Origin: Terriglobia bacterium
GTDB lineage: Bacteria > Acidobacteriota > Terriglobia > JAIQFV01
Assembly (NCBI GenBank): GCA_020073085.1
Contig: JAIQFV010000017.1
Coordinates: 1 to 64,000, forward strand
Length of the DNA: 64,000 bases
Direction of reading: 5' to 3'
The position numbers were made by a program, and so were the translations under genes. Below are positions 7,985 to 16,156 of this stretch, piece by piece (the first letter of the stretch is position 1; each line of letters starts with the position of its first letter). The notes under the pieces are model-generated. The model saw nothing but the letters and a program-made list of their open reading frames with translations, did not search any database and was not told where the DNA came from.

Positions 7985-9568
7985 CTAGAACCTTGTTTCG
8001 AACATCATGTAGATATTGCTGACCTTCTTCGGGAAGGGATAGAAATTCACAACATTGGGATTGTCGAGACTGAAGAATTCCAGGGGCCCGGGGGCGATGT
8101 GCCAGCCGCTGAAGGCGGTGGAGTAGTTGTAATGGATGTAGCCGGCTTTGAGCACAAGGTTCTTGACCATCGTCCAGTGCAGGTAGGTTTCCCACACGTT
8201 GCCGCGGGCGGACAGCTTGTCGCTCGGTTCGCCGGCCGTCGGGGTGTAAGTAAACCAGTTGGGCGAGCCATGGTTAAACTCCAGTCCCACCGAGAGATTC
8301 TTCGCCGGAGAGTATTTCATCCCGGTATAAACCCCCGTTCCACTGCGGGAATGGAGCGGGTCGCCCAGGAGTCCGCCAAAGCCGTACTGGCTGACTTTTC
8401 CATTTGGATGGGACTTGATATAGCCTCCGCTGAGGAAGTACGTGAAGTTATCTCCAATGGTGTGCATCCACGTCGCTCCCAACTGGTCCATGTTGCCCAG
8501 GTTGTTGGTGGCGGTCACATACTGCGTAGTGGGAAACGCAAAGGCAGCGGGGACGGGAAAGTTGTTCAAGGCGCCGTACGGGATGTCGGTCATGTTGGTG
8601 AAGCGGTTGTAGCCCACCAGAAGCCGGGTGCTGCTGACCGTTTTTCCGGTCTGGAAAAGCAGGGGCATGTCATAAGTGAATCCCACCACGCGGCTGTCCT
8701 TCATGCCATTGATGTGTCCGAGGCCGAAGGGGGTGATGGTGTAATTTTCGGAGACCTGGCCGCCGCCCCCGAACCCGGATTCGTAGCCGATGCCGCCGCA
8801 CACGCCGATGTTGGTCCCCTCGGGAAAGCCGATCTTGTCGAGATGGTAGTCGATATGCATGCCGTCGACTTCGGCGTTCACCATGATGGCCTGAGGGGTG
8901 GCCTGACGCTCGGTGCCCTCACGCAACTCCAGGGGCGGGCCGTCACTGCTGTTCATGCGGCCGAAGGAGAAGGTGAAGGGCGCATTGGGGATGTCCCATT
9001 TCAACAGTGCGCGCTCCACACGGATGACTTCGTTGCTGGGGATGCGGCTGGAATTGAACGAATTTAGAACCGTGCCCGGGAGGCCGTTGAAGAGAGGAAC
9101 GTCGGATCCCCCGTAGAGTTTGTACATGCTCAGCCGTCCCATGAACTTGAGGTTCTCATTGATGTCGGCACTCATCTTGAGGCGCAGCCGCAGGGAGTAC
9201 TGCCCGGAATTATTGAGGTTCTGCTCGGGGACCGCGACCGGGGCGCTGGTGGTTCCCGTGAACTGCTGGTAGGGGTTGATCTTCCAATTCAGATTGTCAA
9301 AGCGCACCCGCATGTCGCCGCCCCACTTGATGTTGTTTCCGGCGGTTTTGGATTCCACTTTTTCCAGGCGATCGTTGAGGTCGGCGATGTCGGCGACCGG
9401 GGCGGCGGCCGCGGCGGGCTGCGCCGCGTTGACCTTTTCTTCCAGGGCCAGGAGCTGTTGCTTCAACTGTTCAATCTGTTTCTTGAGTTCGTCGTTGGTC
9501 TGAGCCTGGATCAATAAAGGGGAAACGAGGATGGCGATGAAAGCGATGATGAGGATTAATTTACGCAT
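7985..9568 (-). CDS. Outer-membrane beta-barrel protein with N-terminal coiled coil
   Basis: The protein of about 527 residues has a signal peptide ending near AQA, then a heptad-rich coiled coil (DELKKQIEQLKQQLLALEEKV). The rest is a long Gly/aromatic-rich barrel region ending in FETRF, a typical outer-membrane C-terminus. It resembles porin-like proteins of the DUF3373 kind, but I cannot confirm the family. AAGGAG precedes the start at 9568. It sits inside the molybdoenzyme operon between cytochrome and catalytic genes, which suggests a role in substrate passage or envelope anchoring of the complex. Confidence 0.8.
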   Translation of the reverse strand: MRKLILIIAFIAILVSPLLIQAQTNDELKKQIEQLKQQLLALEEKVNAAQPAAAAAPVADIADLNDRLEKVESKTAGNNIKWGGDMRVRFDNLNWKINPYQQFTGTTSAPVAVPEQNLNNSGQYSLRLRLKMSADINENLKFMGRLSMYKLYGGSDVPLFNGLPGTVLNSFNSSRIPSNEVIRVERALLKWDIPNAPFTFSFGRMNSSDGPPLELREGTERQATPQAIMVNAEVDGMHIDYHLDKIGFPEGTNIGVCGGIGYESGFGGGGQVSENYTITPFGLGHINGMKDSRVVGFTYDMPLLFQTGKTVSSTRLLVGYNRFTNMTDIPYGALNNFPVPAAFAFPTTQYVTATNNLGNMDQLGATWMHTIGDNFTYFLSGGYIKSHPNGKVSQYGFGGLLGDPLHSRSGTGVYTGMKYSPAKNLSVGLEFNHGSPNWFTYTPTAGEPSDKLSARGNVWETYLHWTMVKNLVLKAGYIHYNYSTAFSGWHIAPGPLEFFSLDNPNVVNFYPFPKKVSNIYMMFETRF

Positions 9569-9714
9569 AAAGTCTCCTTGTTCCGAGAGATGAGGAGCGG
9601 GATTGGTCATGGAACCGTGAGGCCCGCGGGGACAGGGCCGTCCGGCGGTGAAGGGGTCAGGCCGGCGTGGAGAGACCTGGGTCCGTTCATCCCGGATCCA
9701 ACGGGACCGGTTTG

Positions 9715-10056
9715 CTATTTGCCGCAGGTTTCAGGCTGAGGAGAGTCCGAAGCGTGCGCCTGCAAGTAGGTGGCGACGTCCACGAGCTCCTCGGCGCTCA
9801 TCAGTTTAATGAGCTGTTCTTTTCCCTTGGCATGTTTGGCTGCGGTGAAGTAGGCTTTCCACTGGGTCTGGGTCTTGCTGAGCGGCGTGATCTCGGATCC
9901 CGCGGCTCCCTTGGTATGGCAGGTCTTGCAGGTTTTTCTGAAGAAGAAGCGGCCTTTGGTCTCGCTGCCGGAGGAGGCGGACGAGACGGCGAAGGCGAGG
10001 GTCATCCAGAGTCCGAGGCTGATGAGGGCGACGAGCAGTTTGAGTCCTTTTCGCAT
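9715..10056 (-). CDS. Small class I c-type cytochrome
   Basis: The 113-residue exported protein has an N-terminal signal peptide (MRKGLKLLVALISLGLW...AFA), one haem site CKTCH, and a C-terminal region with M-S-A-E-E-L-V-D-V-A-T-Y-L, the usual last helix of monohaem cytochromes. A methionine just before this helix may be the sixth ligand. It is the first gene of the operon and probably carries electrons in the periplasm to or from the molybdoenzyme. Confidence 0.88.
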   Translation of the reverse strand: MRKGLKLLVALISLGLWMTLAFAVSSASSGSETKGRFFFRKTCKTCHTKGAAGSEITPLSKTQTQWKAYFTAAKHAKGKEQLIKLMSAEELVDVATYLQAHASDSPQPETCGK

Positions 10057-10365
10057 GGTCTGTCTCCGATGAATAAGCGTTATTCCGGTTATGAATGAAG
10101 TTCAGTTCAAAAGGCGAGGGGGTGGGAGCGCAGCCGAGGGATCGTGTGTTCGTGAACCTTTTCACAAGACAGGGCAAAGCAAAAATCGCCCGCCCTTCCT
10201 CTGCTCCCCCCGCCGTGGACCCCGCCCGGCGTCCCGGGCGGACAGGGCGCCGGCGTGTTCCGTTCCGAACCATTGAAACATTCCACTATAGCAATCATCA
10301 CTTGATAATTGAATAGTAATATAGTAATATTGTCAAGTGTTTTTTTTCACAAAGGAGGGGCACCC
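10057..10365. other. Regulatory region between the respiratory operon and its ArsR-type gene
   Basis: The 5' untranslated region of the cytochrome gene is GC-rich without a recognisable motif. The AT-rich part (10281-10350) contains the overlapping promoters and inverted repeat listed separately. No further gene is supported. Confidence 0.6.
10299..10339. promoter_or_regulatory. Overlapping opposed promoters framed by a CACTTGA/TCAAGTG palindrome
   Basis: Plus-strand promoter: -35 TTGATA at 10302-10307, a 17-bp spacer, -10 TAATAT at 10325-10330. Minus-strand promoter: -35 TTGACA at 10336-10331, a 17-bp spacer, -10 TTCAAT at 10313-10308. Perfect 7-bp arms CACTTGA (10299-10305) and TCAAGTG (10333-10339) contain parts of both -35 boxes. 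The arms are probably the ArsR-type operator, inferred from their symmetry and position. Confidence 0.7.
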
Positions 10366-10728
10366 GTGGTGATTGATCCATCCATGCTCACGGACGAGGC
10401 GCTGGAAATGGTGGCGGCGCGGTTCCGCTGCCTGGCGGAGCCGATGCGCCTGAAGATCCTGCGCGCGCTGCAGGAGCGGGAGCTGACCGTGGGTCAGCTG
10501 GTGCGGCAGCTCGAAGCCAACCAGGCCAATATCAGCAAGCACCTCAAGGTGCTGATGGAGGCGGGGGTGGTCGCGCGGCGGTCGCAGGGGACATCGGCGC
10601 ACTTTTCGATTTCCGATCCGATGATCCTCACGCTGTGCCACACCATCTGCAACGGGCTGGCGGAGAAATTGAAGACCCAGGCGAAAGGCTTCGGCCTCAC
10701 CCTCGCGAAGCGACGGGCCGCCCGATGA
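10366..10728 (+). CDS. ArsR-family winged-helix transcription regulator
   Basis: The protein of about 120 residues has the ArsR-type helix-turn-helix RLKILRALQERELTVGQLVRQL followed by QANISKHLKVLMEAGVVARR. AAAGGAGG at 10351-10358 places the start at the GTG at 10366 (a second GTG follows at 10369) rather than at the upstream ATG, which would fall inside the promoter. No CxC metal motif lies in the recognition helix; cysteines are limited to one near the N-terminus and two near the C-terminus (LCHTIC). It is divergent from the molybdoenzyme operon and very likely controls it and itself. Confidence 0.88.
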   Translation: MVIDPSMLTDEALEMVAARFRCLAEPMRLKILRALQERELTVGQLVRQLEANQANISKHLKVLMEAGVVARRSQGTSAHFSISDPMILTLCHTICNGLAEKLKTQAKGFGLTLAKRRAAR

Positions 10729-11036
10729 CGGTTTGATCCGCATGAGGAAACGGGAACCTCCCCGGTGCACGGGTCGAGGTTTTCCCGCGCGCTGAACCCC
10801 CTATCGCCCCCGTTCCCCGCACTGTTCCCGGAATGCGGCAGACGACATTCTCGGACCCTGCGCGGATCCGGCGCCGATCCGCTTCCAGCGGCGACCCGCG
10901 GGGAGCGAGGGGCTGCAAGAATTGTTCTCCTCTCGAACGAGCTGCCGTCTCCTTCATGGTCTCCCCCTCGAGCGGTCTCCCCTGCAGTCCGCCGCCCGGC
11001 GAGACCCCCGGTCCCCGGGGAGCCGAATCCCTCCTC
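10729..11036. other. GC-rich intergenic stretch
   Basis: No gene supported. The open frames are GC-driven and have no recognisable content. A weak CGGGAACCTC...GAGGTTTTCCCG pairing after the ArsR stop (about 10750-10787) lacks a T run. Confidence 0.4.
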
Positions 11037-11065
11037 TTGACAAATGTCGTTATAACGACTATTAT
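11037..11065 (+). promoter_or_regulatory. Promoter with perfect palindromic operator in the spacer
   Basis: -35 TTGACA (11037-11042), 17-bp spacer and -10 TATTAT (11060-11065). The spacer ends with the perfect 14-bp palindrome GTCGTTATAACGAC (11046-11059), which is MarR-like in form. The ATG of the MarR gene lies seven bases after the -10 box, so the transcript would be leaderless or nearly so. Confidence 0.75.
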
Positions 11066-11071
11066 GCCGTG

Positions 11072-11539
11072 ATGCCGGCGCCGACACCGCGGAGAAAGGG
11101 ACGGGAACAGTTCCCGGGGCCACTCGGGGAAGAGCTGTATCTCCAGCTCCAGCGGTCGGCCGAGGCGCTCCGGCAACGGCTGGAAGCGGCCTTGAAACCG
11201 GCCGGGCTGTCGCCGACCCAGTACAACGTGCTCAGAATCCTGCGGGGCGCCGGGCCGGGAGGCCTGCCCTGCCGCCGGATTGCGGAGCGCATGGTGACGC
11301 GCGACCCCGACATCACGAGGCTGCTCGACCGGCTGGAGGCCCGCGGGTGGGTCGCCCGGACCCGCGAAAAGAAGGATCGCCGGGTCATCACCACACGCAT
11401 CACGGAGGCCGGCTTGAGGCGGCTGAAGACACTGGATGAGCCGGTGGCCGGCATGCACCGCCAGCAGGTCGGCCAGGTGCCGGAGCGGACCCTGCGGGCA
11501 CTGATCGGGCTGCTGAAGCAGGTGCGGAGTCCGCGATGA
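11072..11539 (+). CDS. MarR-family transcription regulator
   Basis: The 155-residue protein has the MarR winged-helix core: PTQYNVLRILRGAGPGGLPC, then RIAERMVTRDPDITRLLDRLEARGWVART, and the wing REKKDRRVITTRITEAG. I start at the ATG at 11072; upstream codons lie in the promoter, although an in-frame GTG directly precedes it. The palindrome inside its own promoter indicates autorepression. The next gene, a dehydrogenase, begins 100 bp downstream and may be co-transcribed. Confidence 0.88.
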   Translation: MPAPTPRRKGREQFPGPLGEELYLQLQRSAEALRQRLEAALKPAGLSPTQYNVLRILRGAGPGGLPCRRIAERMVTRDPDITRLLDRLEARGWVARTREKKDRRVITTRITEAGLRRLKTLDEPVAGMHRQQVGQVPERTLRALIGLLKQVRSPR

Positions 11540-11639
11540 ATCATCCCGCGGGCCTGCGGCCGGCGGAGAGCGGGGGATGAGGCTTGAAAGCGAGGAGAGA
11601 CTTTTTCTCAAGGTGGGTCCTGATGAGGAGGGACGGGGC

Positions 11640-12527
11640 ATGAAGGAAATCATTGGTTTCATCGGTCTTGGGAATATGGGGTCGTTCATGGCGGGCAACC
11701 TGGCGGAGGCCGGTTACGCGGTCCGCATTTGGAATCGGACCCGCGAGAAGGCGGACCCGCTGATTGCCCGCGGCGCCCAGTGGAGGGCCCGGCCGTCGGA
11801 GGTGGCGGAGCCCGGCTCCATTGCCATCACCATGCTTTCCGACGATGAGGTGGTCGAGGAGATTGCAGGCGAAGGAAGTGAGATGGCGGCGCGCCTTGGG
11901 AAGGGAGGGATTCACCTATCGATGAGCACGATTTCGCCCGCGACCTCCCGAAAATTGTCGGAGCATCATCAAGGCCAAGGCGCGAGCTATGTCGCCGCCC
12001 CGGTCTTCGGAAGACCCGAAGCGGCGGCGGCGCGCAAGCTGTGGATTTGTGTGTCCGGTCCGGCGGCCGCCAAAGGACGTGTCCAACCGGTCCTCAAGGC
12101 CCTGGGTCAGGGCGTTTTTGACTTTGGGGAGGATCCGGGGGCCGCCAACGTGGTGAAGCTCGCGGGCAACTTTCTGATCGCCTCGGCCATGGAGGCGATG
12201 GCGGAGGCCTTTGCACTGGCCCAAAAGAACGGGATCGACCGTGCCACCGTTGCCGATCTGTTCGGACAAACCTTGTTTGCATGTCCGGTCTATCAGAACT
12301 ATGGGAAGGCCATTGCCCAGGAGCGTTACACGCCCGCGGGATTCCGGATGCCGCTGGGGCTCAAAGATATCGACCTGGTGCTTCAGACCGCTGCGTCGTC
12401 GCGCGTCCCCATGCCGCTGGCCAGCCTGCTGCACGACCGGTATATCACGGCGCTCGCCAAGGGCCGTGAATCAATGGACTGGTCGGCGCTGGCTCTGGGA
12501 GCTTCAGAAGATGCCGGATTGAAGTAG
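11640..12527 (+). CDS. NAD(P)-dependent beta-hydroxyacid dehydrogenase
   Basis: The 295-residue protein belongs to the 3-hydroxyisobutyrate/6-phosphogluconate dehydrogenase superfamily. IGFIGLGNMGSFMAGNLAEAG is the Rossmann nucleotide loop, HLSMSTISPATSRKL the substrate-loop region, and NVVKLAGNFLIASAMEAMAEA the helix with the catalytic lysine. GAGGAGG before the ATG at 11640 selects this start over the upstream ATG at 11577. The substrate (hydroxyisobutyrate, tartronate semialdehyde, glyoxylate or similar) is not resolved. Confidence 0.85.
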   Translation: MKEIIGFIGLGNMGSFMAGNLAEAGYAVRIWNRTREKADPLIARGAQWRARPSEVAEPGSIAITMLSDDEVVEEIAGEGSEMAARLGKGGIHLSMSTISPATSRKLSEHHQGQGASYVAAPVFGRPEAAAARKLWICVSGPAAAKGRVQPVLKALGQGVFDFGEDPGAANVVKLAGNFLIASAMEAMAEAFALAQKNGIDRATVADLFGQTLFACPVYQNYGKAIAQERYTPAGFRMPLGLKDIDLVLQTAASSRVPMPLASLLHDRYITALAKGRESMDWSALALGASEDAGLK

Positions 12528-12675
12528 AAGCGCGATCCTTTGCAAGAAGATCATGAAGCCGGAGGCCGGAAGGCAGAAGCCGGAAGCCTGAAGCAGGATG
12601 TCGGAAGGCCGGATACTCTGACGACCCAAAATTGATCCATGAAAGAATCCTGCAAATCCGAAGAAGGAGTCTCAA

Positions 12676-13374
12676 ATGATTGTCGTAAGACCTGGAAATG
12701 AACGGGGGCATAACAATTTAGGGTGGCTTGACACCTATCACACTTTTTCGTTCGATACCTACTTCGACCCTGACCACATGGGCTTCCGGCAACTGCGGGT
12801 GATCAACGAAGATCGCGTCGAGCCCGGCGGCGGTTTTGGGACGCACCCTCACCGCGACATGGAAATCATAACGTATATTCTGGACGGGGCCCTCGAACAC
12901 CGTGACAGCATGGGCAACGGATCAGTGATCCGGCCGGGCGAAGTCCAGCGGATGAGCGCCGGCACCGGCATCACGCACAGCGAATTCAATCCGTCCAAAT
13001 CGGAACGGGTGCACCTGCTGCAGATCTGGATACTGCCGGAGAAAAAGGGGCTGACCCCGAGTTATGAACAGCGTGAATTTAAGGCGGAGGAAAGGCGCGG
13101 CCGGTTGCGTCTGATTGCCGCAAAAAGCGGCCGCGACGGCGCGGTTGCGATCCACCAGGATGTTGAACTGTACGCCGGGTTGTTCGATGCAGGAGAACGG
13201 GCGACCTTTTCGATTCGGCCCAATCGACATGCCTGGGTGCAGGTGGCCCGCGGCGCCATGAGGCTGAATCAAGTTGCCCTGAAAGCCGGAGATGGCGCCG
13301 CAGTCAGCAACGAAACGCAGTTGAAGTTGACGGGGACGGAGACTGCTGAAGTGCTGGTTTTCGATTTGGCGTGA
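12676..13374 (+). CDS. Pirin family protein (YhhW-type bicupin)
   Basis: The 232-residue bicupin starts with IVVRPGNERGHNNLGWLDTYHTFSF. FGTHPHRDMEIITYILDGALEHRDSMGN and RMSAGTGITHSEFN supply the three His and one Glu metal ligands in the N-terminal cupin. YhhW-type pirins include quercetin 2,3-dioxygenases, but the physiological substrate is usually unknown. The C-terminal cupin shows no second obvious metal site. GAAGGAG is 12-6 bases before the ATG. Confidence 0.88.
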   Translation: MIVVRPGNERGHNNLGWLDTYHTFSFDTYFDPDHMGFRQLRVINEDRVEPGGGFGTHPHRDMEIITYILDGALEHRDSMGNGSVIRPGEVQRMSAGTGITHSEFNPSKSERVHLLQIWILPEKKGLTPSYEQREFKAEERRGRLRLIAAKSGRDGAVAIHQDVELYAGLFDAGERATFSIRPNRHAWVQVARGAMRLNQVALKAGDGAAVSNETQLKLTGTETAEVLVFDLA

Positions 13375-13435
13375 ATGGGGAATGCGGGTTTCGGATTGCA
13401 GAGTGCGGAATAGAAGCGCAGATCGCCGCGGCGGG

Positions 13436-13480
13436 GTGCCGCAGGCATGCGCTTTTTGCATGCCTGCGCCTGCAGAAATT
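13436..13480. repeat. Hairpin repeat with GGGTGCCGCAGGCATGCG core
   Basis: GGGGTGCCGCAGGCATGCG is followed by a T-rich loop and GCATGCCTGCGCCTGCAG, so the two arms pair perfectly over about 10 bp. This matches the left end of the units at 3747 and 3941. Confidence 0.7.
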
Positions 13481-13557
13481 CCGAAGGCCATCCATGGGCT
13501 CTGCAGGAAGGAGTGGCGATGTCATCATCTTCAGGAGGGATGGTGACGGGAGGGGTT

Positions 13558-13760
13558 GGCATTCGCAGGCATGTTGGGAAGCACATGCCTGCGGCACCCG
13601 GATTCCACGAAGTTTCCGGCAAATCAGCGGGGCGGGCATTCGCAGGCATGTTGAGAAGCACATGCCTGCGGCACCCGGATTCCACGAAGTTTCCGACAAA
13701 TCAGCGGGGCTGGCATTCGCAGGCATGTTGAGAAGCGCATGCCTGCGGCACCCGGCACCC
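13558..13760. repeat. 77-bp tandem repeat, nearly three copies, with internal hairpin
   Basis: Copies begin at 13558, 13635 and 13712, exactly 77 bp apart. Each holds GGCATTCGCAGGCATGTTG, a short spacer, CATGCCTGCGGCACCCGG and then ATTCCACGAAGTTTCC. The third copy is cut after the hairpin and followed by three short CACCCGG-type units. The hairpin is the same as the dispersed element at 1.6 and 3.7-4.2 kb. Confidence 0.85.
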
Positions 13761-13793
13761 GGCACCCTGCACCCGGCTTCAAACAGAAAGCGC

Positions 13794-14183
13794 TTATTCC
13801 CCGAGATAGGCGTCCGCTTCGATTTCCACCAGCATATCCGGATCGACCAATCGGCTGACCTCGACCATTGTGGTGGCGGGTCGAATGCTGCCAAAGAATT
13901 CCCCATGAGCTCTTCCGATGATCTCCCAGTCCTCGATGTCGGTCACGAACATTCTTGTCCGAACCACGTCCTTCAGTCCGGCCCGGGCATTCCGCAGGGC
14001 GCGTTCAATATTTTGCAGAGCCTGGATGGTTTGCGCGTAAGGATCGCCGACCCCGACGATCTCGCCCGTCTCTCCGGTGGCGGTGGTGCCCGATACATGG
14101 ATATGAGGACCCGTTCGGACTGCACGCGAGTAACCCACGATGGGTTCCCATGTCGTTCCGCTCGAAATATTTTCTCTCGGCAT
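13794..14183 (-). CDS. RidA/YjgF-family protein
   Basis: The 129-residue protein has the RidA pattern: [19 protein letters not shown] near the N-terminus, [32 protein letters not shown] in the centre, and [23 protein letters not shown] at the C-terminus. RidA proteins hydrolyse reactive enamine/imine intermediates. The usual catalytic arginine falls in VRTRMFV; the later IRPATT segment also matches. AAAGGAA supports the start at 14183 rather than the longer frame. Confidence 0.88.
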   Translation of the reverse strand: MPRENISSGTTWEPIVGYSRAVRTGPHIHVSGTTATGETGEIVGVGDPYAQTIQALQNIERALRNARAGLKDVVRTRMFVTDIEDWEIIGRAHGEFFGSIRPATTMVEVSRLVDPDMLVEIEADAYLGE

Positions 14184-14483
14184 GAAGCGTTCCTTTCTGA
14201 GACTGCGGGGATGGAAGCCGTCAAACAGATTCATCTTTCAGGAATCAGTGAAATCCCATGTGCAAACCGAAACTTGATTTTGGTGCGCCAGGTGAAGCAT
14301 TATACCGGACTTGAATCAAGACACGGCGGATCCGTGATGGGTCCCCGGGATTTGGTTGGATCACTACAACGGAAGTCCTGCCCCGCCCGGCCCCCCCGGA
14401 GTTTTTGGGAGAGCTTAATGTCACCATGACAGTCTGACGGACCACGCGCGGCATCCTCTGCACCTCTGTGATGAAGAATCAGT
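14184..14483. other. Divergent intergenic region, RidA and MFS genes
   Basis: A TATAAT-like hexamer is present on the minus strand at 14304-14299, but no well-placed -35 element was found. No gene or RNA is supported. Confidence 0.4.
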
Positions 14484-15674
14484 ATGGCCAGGATCCAGAC
14501 AGAACCTTTCGTTCGGAAGAACTGGTTAATCATCGGCTCGAATGCCGCCATGTTCGTGTACGGCGTCGTCCTGGCCCTGCTCGGATCGATCCTTCCTTTG
14601 ATGGGCGAGCGGATTCACCTGGATCTAGCCCAGGCGGGCAATCTCTTTCTCGGCATGAACTTCGCAATGCTTGTCAGCATGGTCGGTCTTGGCGTGCTCA
14701 TGGACTGGATGGGGAAGAAGCCGATCCTGATCGCGGGATCGCTGGTTGTCGCCCTATCGCTCTTGTTGATCAACCGCGCTTCGAGTTATACGGCTGTGCT
14801 GGTGGGGGTAGTCCTGCTCGGAATCGGTGGAGGAGCTCTCAATGGAGCGGCCAATACGCTGGTGGCTGACTTGGAGAGAGACCCGCGGGGGAAAGCATCG
14901 GCTCTCAATCTGCTGGGGGTCTACTTCGGGTTTGGCGCGCTGTCCCTTCCCTTCATCATGGGAGCTGGGATCAAAGGGCTGGGCCTGGCTCCCATTCTCT
15001 ACCTTGCCCTCGTCCTTGCACTTGTTCCCAATTTCGTATTCATTGGTCTCACCTTTCCACCGCTTCCCACGCGTCGGACTTCACTCTGGGCAGAGTCCGT
15101 TCAATTGGTTCGCAATCCAGTGGTGCTCCTGCTGGGTTCTCTCCTTTTCTTCGAATCGGGAAACGAATTCATTGTCGGCGGGTACGCTTCGACTTACTTC
15201 AAAAGCAATATGGGCAGTTCCATCTCTGTGGCCTCTTATATTCTTTCCGGTTATTGGGCGGCCATGATGGCAGGCCGAGTCATCTCGAGCCGGCTGCTTT
15301 TGCGCATGAACAGCTTGACGCTTGTAAAGGTGAGTGCCCTGGGCTCCGCCATCGCAGGGTTGGTGTTGCTCCTGGCCACATCCACTCTTGCCGCCATCGC
15401 CGGAGTTGTTTTGCTGGGGTTGAGCTTTGCGAGTATTTTTCCAACTTCACTGGGCATGGCGAGTAGCCGCTTCGAGGCGTATTCAGGAACAGTCTTCGGA
15501 ATTCTCTTTGGGATTGCTTTGAGTGGAGGCATGACGTTGCCTTGGGCCGTCGGACAGTTTTCCGCAAGACACGGATTGCATGCCGGTTTAGGCGTGGTAA
15601 TTGTGAACGCCCTCCTGATCTTGATTCTTCAGCATTTCATCCAGCCCCCAAAAAACGGGATTCCGAAAATGTGA
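14484..15674 (+). CDS. MFS transporter (sugar-permease-like)
   Basis: The 396-residue inner-membrane protein has about twelve hydrophobic segments. GVLMDWMGKKP is the loop 2-3 motif of the major facilitator superfamily, and GGGALNGAANTLVADL follows in helix 4-5. The overall form resembles the fucose/glucose permease branch (FucP-like), but the substrate cannot be inferred. The C-terminus is short and polar. The ATG at 14484 has only a weak purine stretch upstream. Confidence 0.82.
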   Translation: MARIQTEPFVRKNWLIIGSNAAMFVYGVVLALLGSILPLMGERIHLDLAQAGNLFLGMNFAMLVSMVGLGVLMDWMGKKPILIAGSLVVALSLLLINRASSYTAVLVGVVLLGIGGGALNGAANTLVADLERDPRGKASALNLLGVYFGFGALSLPFIMGAGIKGLGLAPILYLALVLALVPNFVFIGLTFPPLPTRRTSLWAESVQLVRNPVVLLLGSLLFFESGNEFIVGGYASTYFKSNMGSSISVASYILSGYWAAMMAGRVISSRLLLRMNSLTLVKVSALGSAIAGLVLLLATSTLAAIAGVVLLGLSFASIFPTSLGMASSRFEAYSGTVFGILFGIALSGGMTLPWAVGQFSARHGLHAGLGVVIVNALLILILQHFIQPPKNGIPKM

Positions 15675-16097
15675 TAAGCAAGGGGGGGAAGACTTCTGGT
15701 CAAGTATTACGAAAACGAATCATCGTATCATATTGAATTGGAAGCATTTAAGTGGGCATTCGATGGAGGAAGTGGAAATCGGACCGTAGGAGACAATTCT
15801 GAAGACTCTCGCCGGCTGTTCCAGGCGGCGTGGGCTCGAATTCCGATTGCAAACAGGAGCGAAGTTGTCTAAAATTCTCATGGATGTGTCGGAAAAGCTG
15901 TAGCGTATGGACGCATCGATCCGTTCGAAATATGGGATGGGCGCATCTCAGAAAGGCTTAATGTTGAATATTGTTCGAGGCAGTTGAGGAAGGTCTCATC
16001 GGTCGACTGGTTTTTCATTGAAGTGGGGCGGGCTTTAGTTGAATGGCTGAAGAATTTATATCCTGGTGGTGAATGGCCAGGGCATGCTCTAATTTAG
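15675..16097 (+). pseudogene. Possible interrupted open frame, unrecognised
   Basis: Directly behind the MFS stop the same frame stays open from about 15678 to a TAA at 15870-15872, then continues open to the TAG ending near 16097. The two halves (for example EAFKWAFDGGSGN and DWFFIEVGRALVEWLKN) read like ordinary protein, yet there is no start codon or ribosome site for the first half. I treat it as a remnant with an internal stop. Base use is more AT-rich than the neighbours. No family recognised. Confidence 0.3.
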
Positions 16098-16106
16098 AAA
16101 TTCGCT

Positions 16107-16156
16107 GATAACCATTTTAGAGTTCAAAGCATTTTTTATATAATTTAAAGGTTATC
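16107..16156 (+). promoter_or_regulatory. Promoter framed by GATAACC/GGTTATC inverted repeat
   Basis: A perfect 7-bp inverted repeat (16107-16113 and 16150-16156) encloses a candidate promoter: -35 TTTAGA (16116-16121), 17-bp spacer, -10 TATAAT (16139-16144). The predicted transcript would start at the right arm and read into the acyl-CoA synthetase gene. The symmetry suggests a repressor operator. Confidence 0.6.

Larger units (their letters stand above)
13375..13793. other. Intergenic region carrying hairpin repeats
   Basis: Between the pirin stop and the convergent RidA gene there is a hairpin repeat near 13436-13480 and a 77-bp tandem array at 13558-13760. No gene is supported; open frames here follow the repeat period. 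Confidence 0.6.

Noticed and set aside
10735-11000. Minus-strand open frames between the ArsR and MarR genes
   Set aside because: They are GC-driven Arg/Gly/Pro-rich frames without a ribosome site or family features.
13558-13760. CRISPR array
   Set aside because: The 77-bp period is continuous repeat with no unique spacers, and no cas gene is present.
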